The notes below the pieces were generated by a model, which was given only the letters and a program-made list of their open reading frames with translations, was not told the origin of the DNA and made no database searches. A stretch of DNA of 64,000 nt, taken from assembly GCF_025961205.1 (NCBI RefSeq), contig NZ_JAOQNH010000003.1, forward strand, positions 516,501 through 580,500, in the 5' to 3' direction. Shown piece after piece: positions 62,249-64,000 of the stretch (positions within the stretch are counted from its first letter, which is position 1; the number at the start of each line of letters is the position of its first letter). A program made the position numbers and the translations under genes. This DNA is from Azospirillum fermentarium (GTDB taxonomy: Bacteria > Pseudomonadota > Alphaproteobacteria > Azospirillales > Azospirillaceae).

Positions 62249-63394
62249 ATGCCGTGGACGAATCAAGGTGGCGGTGGCGGGGGCGGCCCATGGGGACCGC
62301 CGCCGGGCGGCGGTGGCGGCGGCCAGAATCCCTGGGGCCGGCCATCGGGCGGCGGCGGCGGCGGGGGCGGCCCGCAGCCCCCCGACCTTGAAGAGCTTCT
62401 GCGCCGCAGCCAGAACCGGCTGAAACGAGTCATGCCCGGCGGCTTCGGCAGCGGGCGGGGGATCGGGCTGGTGGTGCTGGTGATCGGCCTGATCTGGCTG
62501 GCCAGCGGCATCTACCGCGTGGGTGCGGACGAACAGGGCGTGGTGCTGCGCTTCGGCCAGTGGGTCCGCACGGAAGAACCCGGCCTGCGCTATCACCTGC
62601 CCGCGCCGATCGAGGCGGTGTACCTGCCCAAGGTCACCAACGTGAACCGCATCGAGATCGGGTACCGCTCGGCGGGCGAAGGGCGGCGCGGCGACCGCGA
62701 CGTCGCCGACGAATCGCTGATGCTGACCGGCGACGAGAACATCATCGACATCGATTTCACGGTGTTCTGGCAGATCAAGGACGCGGGCGAGTTCCTGTTC
62801 AAGATCCGCGACCCCGAAGCGACCGTGAAGAAGGCCGCCGAAAGCGCCATGCGCGAGGTCATCGGCCGCACCGAGCTGCAGCCCGCCCTGACCGAGGCCC
62901 GCCAGCAGACCGAGCAGGCCACCAAGCAGTTGCTGCAGGCCATGCTGGACGAATACCAGTCGGGCGTGCTGATCACCCAGGTGCAGTTGCAAAAGGCCGA
63001 CCCGCCGTCGCCGGTCATCGACGCCTTCAACGACGTGCAGCGCGCCCGCTCCGACCGCGAACGCCTGCGCAACGAGGCCGAAGCCTACCGCAACGACATC
63101 ATTCCCCGCGCCCGCGGCGAGGCGGAACGGCTGATCCAGGAAGCCTCGGCCTACCGCGAGCAGGTGGTGAGCCTGGCCCAGGGCGACGCCGACCGCTACA
63201 CCAAGATCCACGAAGCCTATAACCTGTCCAAGGACGTCACCAGCCAGCGCATGTATCTGGAAACCATGGAAAGCGTTCTGGAAGGGGCGCGCAAGATCAT
63301 CATCGACGGCAAGGCCGCCGCCGGGCAGGGCGTGGTGCCCTATCTGCCGCTGAACCAGCTGGCGCCGCCGGCGTCCGCTCCGGCGGCCAAGTAA
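62249..63394 (+). CDS. hflK: HflK, FtsH-modulating SPFH protein
   Basis: The 381-residue membrane protein has a Gly/Pro-rich cytoplasmic N-terminus, one membrane helix (GIGLVVLVIGLIWLASGIYR, about 73-92) and an SPFH/band-7 domain (ADEQGVVLRFGQWVRTEEPG to the AEAYRNDIIPRARGEAERL coiled coil). With HflC it forms a cage around FtsH and modulates its proteolysis. AAGGGGG precedes the ATG at 62249. hflC starts 15 bp downstream, so they form an operon. Confidence 0.95.
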   Translation: MPWTNQGGGGGGGPWGPPPGGGGGGQNPWGRPSGGGGGGGGPQPPDLEELLRRSQNRLKRVMPGGFGSGRGIGLVVLVIGLIWLASGIYRVGADEQGVVLRFGQWVRTEEPGLRYHLPAPIEAVYLPKVTNVNRIEIGYRSAGEGRRGDRDVADESLMLTGDENIIDIDFTVFWQIKDAGEFLFKIRDPEATVKKAAESAMREVIGRTELQPALTEARQQTEQATKQLLQAMLDEYQSGVLITQVQLQKADPPSPVIDAFNDVQRARSDRERLRNEAEAYRNDIIPRARGEAERLIQEASAYREQVVSLAQGDADRYTKIHEAYNLSKDVTSQRMYLETMESVLEGARKIIIDGKAAAGQGVVPYLPLNQLAPPASAPAAK

Positions 63395-63409
63395 GGGAGG
63401 GAACCTGAC

Positions 63410-64000
63410 ATGAGCCGCTCCCTTTTCGCCGCCGGCATCGGGCTGATCGCCGTGGCCGTGCTGGCCTCCGCCTCCCTCTTCACCGTGAACGAGACCCAGC
63501 AGGCGCTGGTGCTGCAGTTCGGCGAGCCGCGCCGGGTCATCAAGGAACCGGGGCTGAAGGCCAAGATCCCCTTCATCCAGAACGTGGTGATCCTGGACCG
63601 CCGGGTGCTGGACCTGGACCCGCCGGTGGAACAGGTCATCCTGGCCGACCAGAAGCGTCTGGACGTGGACGCCTTCGCCCGCTACCGCATCCACAACCCG
63701 TTGCGCTTCTACCAGACGGTCAGCAACGAGGTGCGGGCGGAAAACCGCATGAACAGCATTGTCAACTCGGCGCTCCGCCGGGTGCTGGGCAGCGTGACGC
63801 TGCTGGCCGTGCTGTCGGAGGAACGCGCCCGCGTGATGAACGACATCCGCGCCCAGGTGAACGCCGAGGCGCAGGATCTGGGTATCGAGATCGTGGACGT
63901 GCGCATCCGCCGCGCCGACCTGCCGGAAGAGACCAGCCAGTCGATCTTCGCCCGCATGCGCTCCGAACGCGAACGCGAAGCCGCCGAGGCCCGCGCCCAG
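63410..64000 (+). CDS. hflC: HflC, 5' part (runs off the window)
   Basis: The first about 197 residues are present. They show one membrane helix (FAAGIGLIAVAVLASASLF) and the SPFH segment NETQQALVLQFGEPRRVI, then VILADQKRLDVDAFARYR. The coiled-coil start RMRSERERE is reached before the window ends. GGGAGGG precedes the ATG at 63410. It partners HflK in the FtsH-regulating complex. Confidence 0.95.
   Translation, partial: MSRSLFAAGIGLIAVAVLASASLFTVNETQQALVLQFGEPRRVIKEPGLKAKIPFIQNVVILDRRVLDLDPPVEQVILADQKRLDVDAFARYRIHNPLRFYQTVSNEVRAENRMNSIVNSALRRVLGSVTLLAVLSEERARVMNDIRAQVNAEAQDLGIEIVDVRIRRADLPEETSQSIFARMRSEREREAAEARAQ

Overview
The window is GC-rich (apart from a few AT-rich patches) and gene-dense, and its gene content points to an alphaproteobacterium of the Rhodospirillales, most like Azospirillum and relatives. 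The clues are a YfgM-like/BamB/Der block beside tRNA-Asn/tRNA-Asp, a flagellin next to a FlbT remnant, large multi-domain histidine kinases, malate synthase G, a CYTH-CHAD protein and HflKC. The genus is inferred, not shown by any rRNA.

Layout. 0-6.8 kb: the end of a rhodanese gene, then a minus-strand sulfur-scavenging cluster (AraC-type regulator, tauA, tauB, tauC, a choline-sulfatase-type betC, tauD). 6.8-15.1 kb: two hydrolases, a hybrid histidine kinase with its OmpR-type partner, a CYTH-CHAD protein and a ParA-like ATPase. 15.2-20.8 kb: an unrecognised 784-residue acidic, proline-rich protein with an N-terminal Cys4 zinc ribbon, an flbT remnant, a flagellin, and about 1 kb of AT-rich DNA without a convincing gene. 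20.8-24.3 kb: a five-gene nickel/cobalt ECF importer operon (nikKMLQO type). 24.4-37.4 kb: housekeeping and catabolic genes (cold-shock protein, HAD hydrolase, GlpD, aldehyde dehydrogenase, GH1 glucosidase, pentapeptide-repeat protein, HDAC-like amidohydrolase, malate synthase G, Rrf2 regulator with an AhpD-like protein) plus a 27-codon leucine-rich gene. 37.4-44.4 kb: a structured repeat element, the YfgM-like/BamB/Der block, a tandem duplication of a tRNA-Asn/tRNA-Asp unit, and a membrane histidine kinase with a single-domain receiver.

44.5-48.9 kb is the most interesting part. A TfuA-like gene and a YcaO gene lie behind a 65-codon ORF that could encode a ribosomal peptide substrate. Two paralogous ribbon-helix-helix proteins bracket this set, together with a Crp/Fnr-type regulator. 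YcaO plus TfuA is the pair known for backbone thioamidation, as in trifolitoxin-type loci, thioamide RiPPs and methyl-coenzyme M reductase thioglycine. The DNA between peptide and YcaO genes has a strong G-quadruplex motif and competing hairpins. A 22-bp tandem repeat lies just upstream of the peptide gene. A dispersed palindromic element, also present in the tau operon, supplies the last codons of the YcaO gene.

48.9-64 kb: a THUMP-type RNA methyltransferase, an EamA transporter, a decayed metallophosphoesterase/P-loop NTPase gene, a cyclase-ATPase-TPR regulator, ilvD, an AT-rich patch with a small exported protein, a 57-residue conserved-looking small protein, a FolK-FolB fusion, Mrp/ApbC, hflK and the start of hflC.
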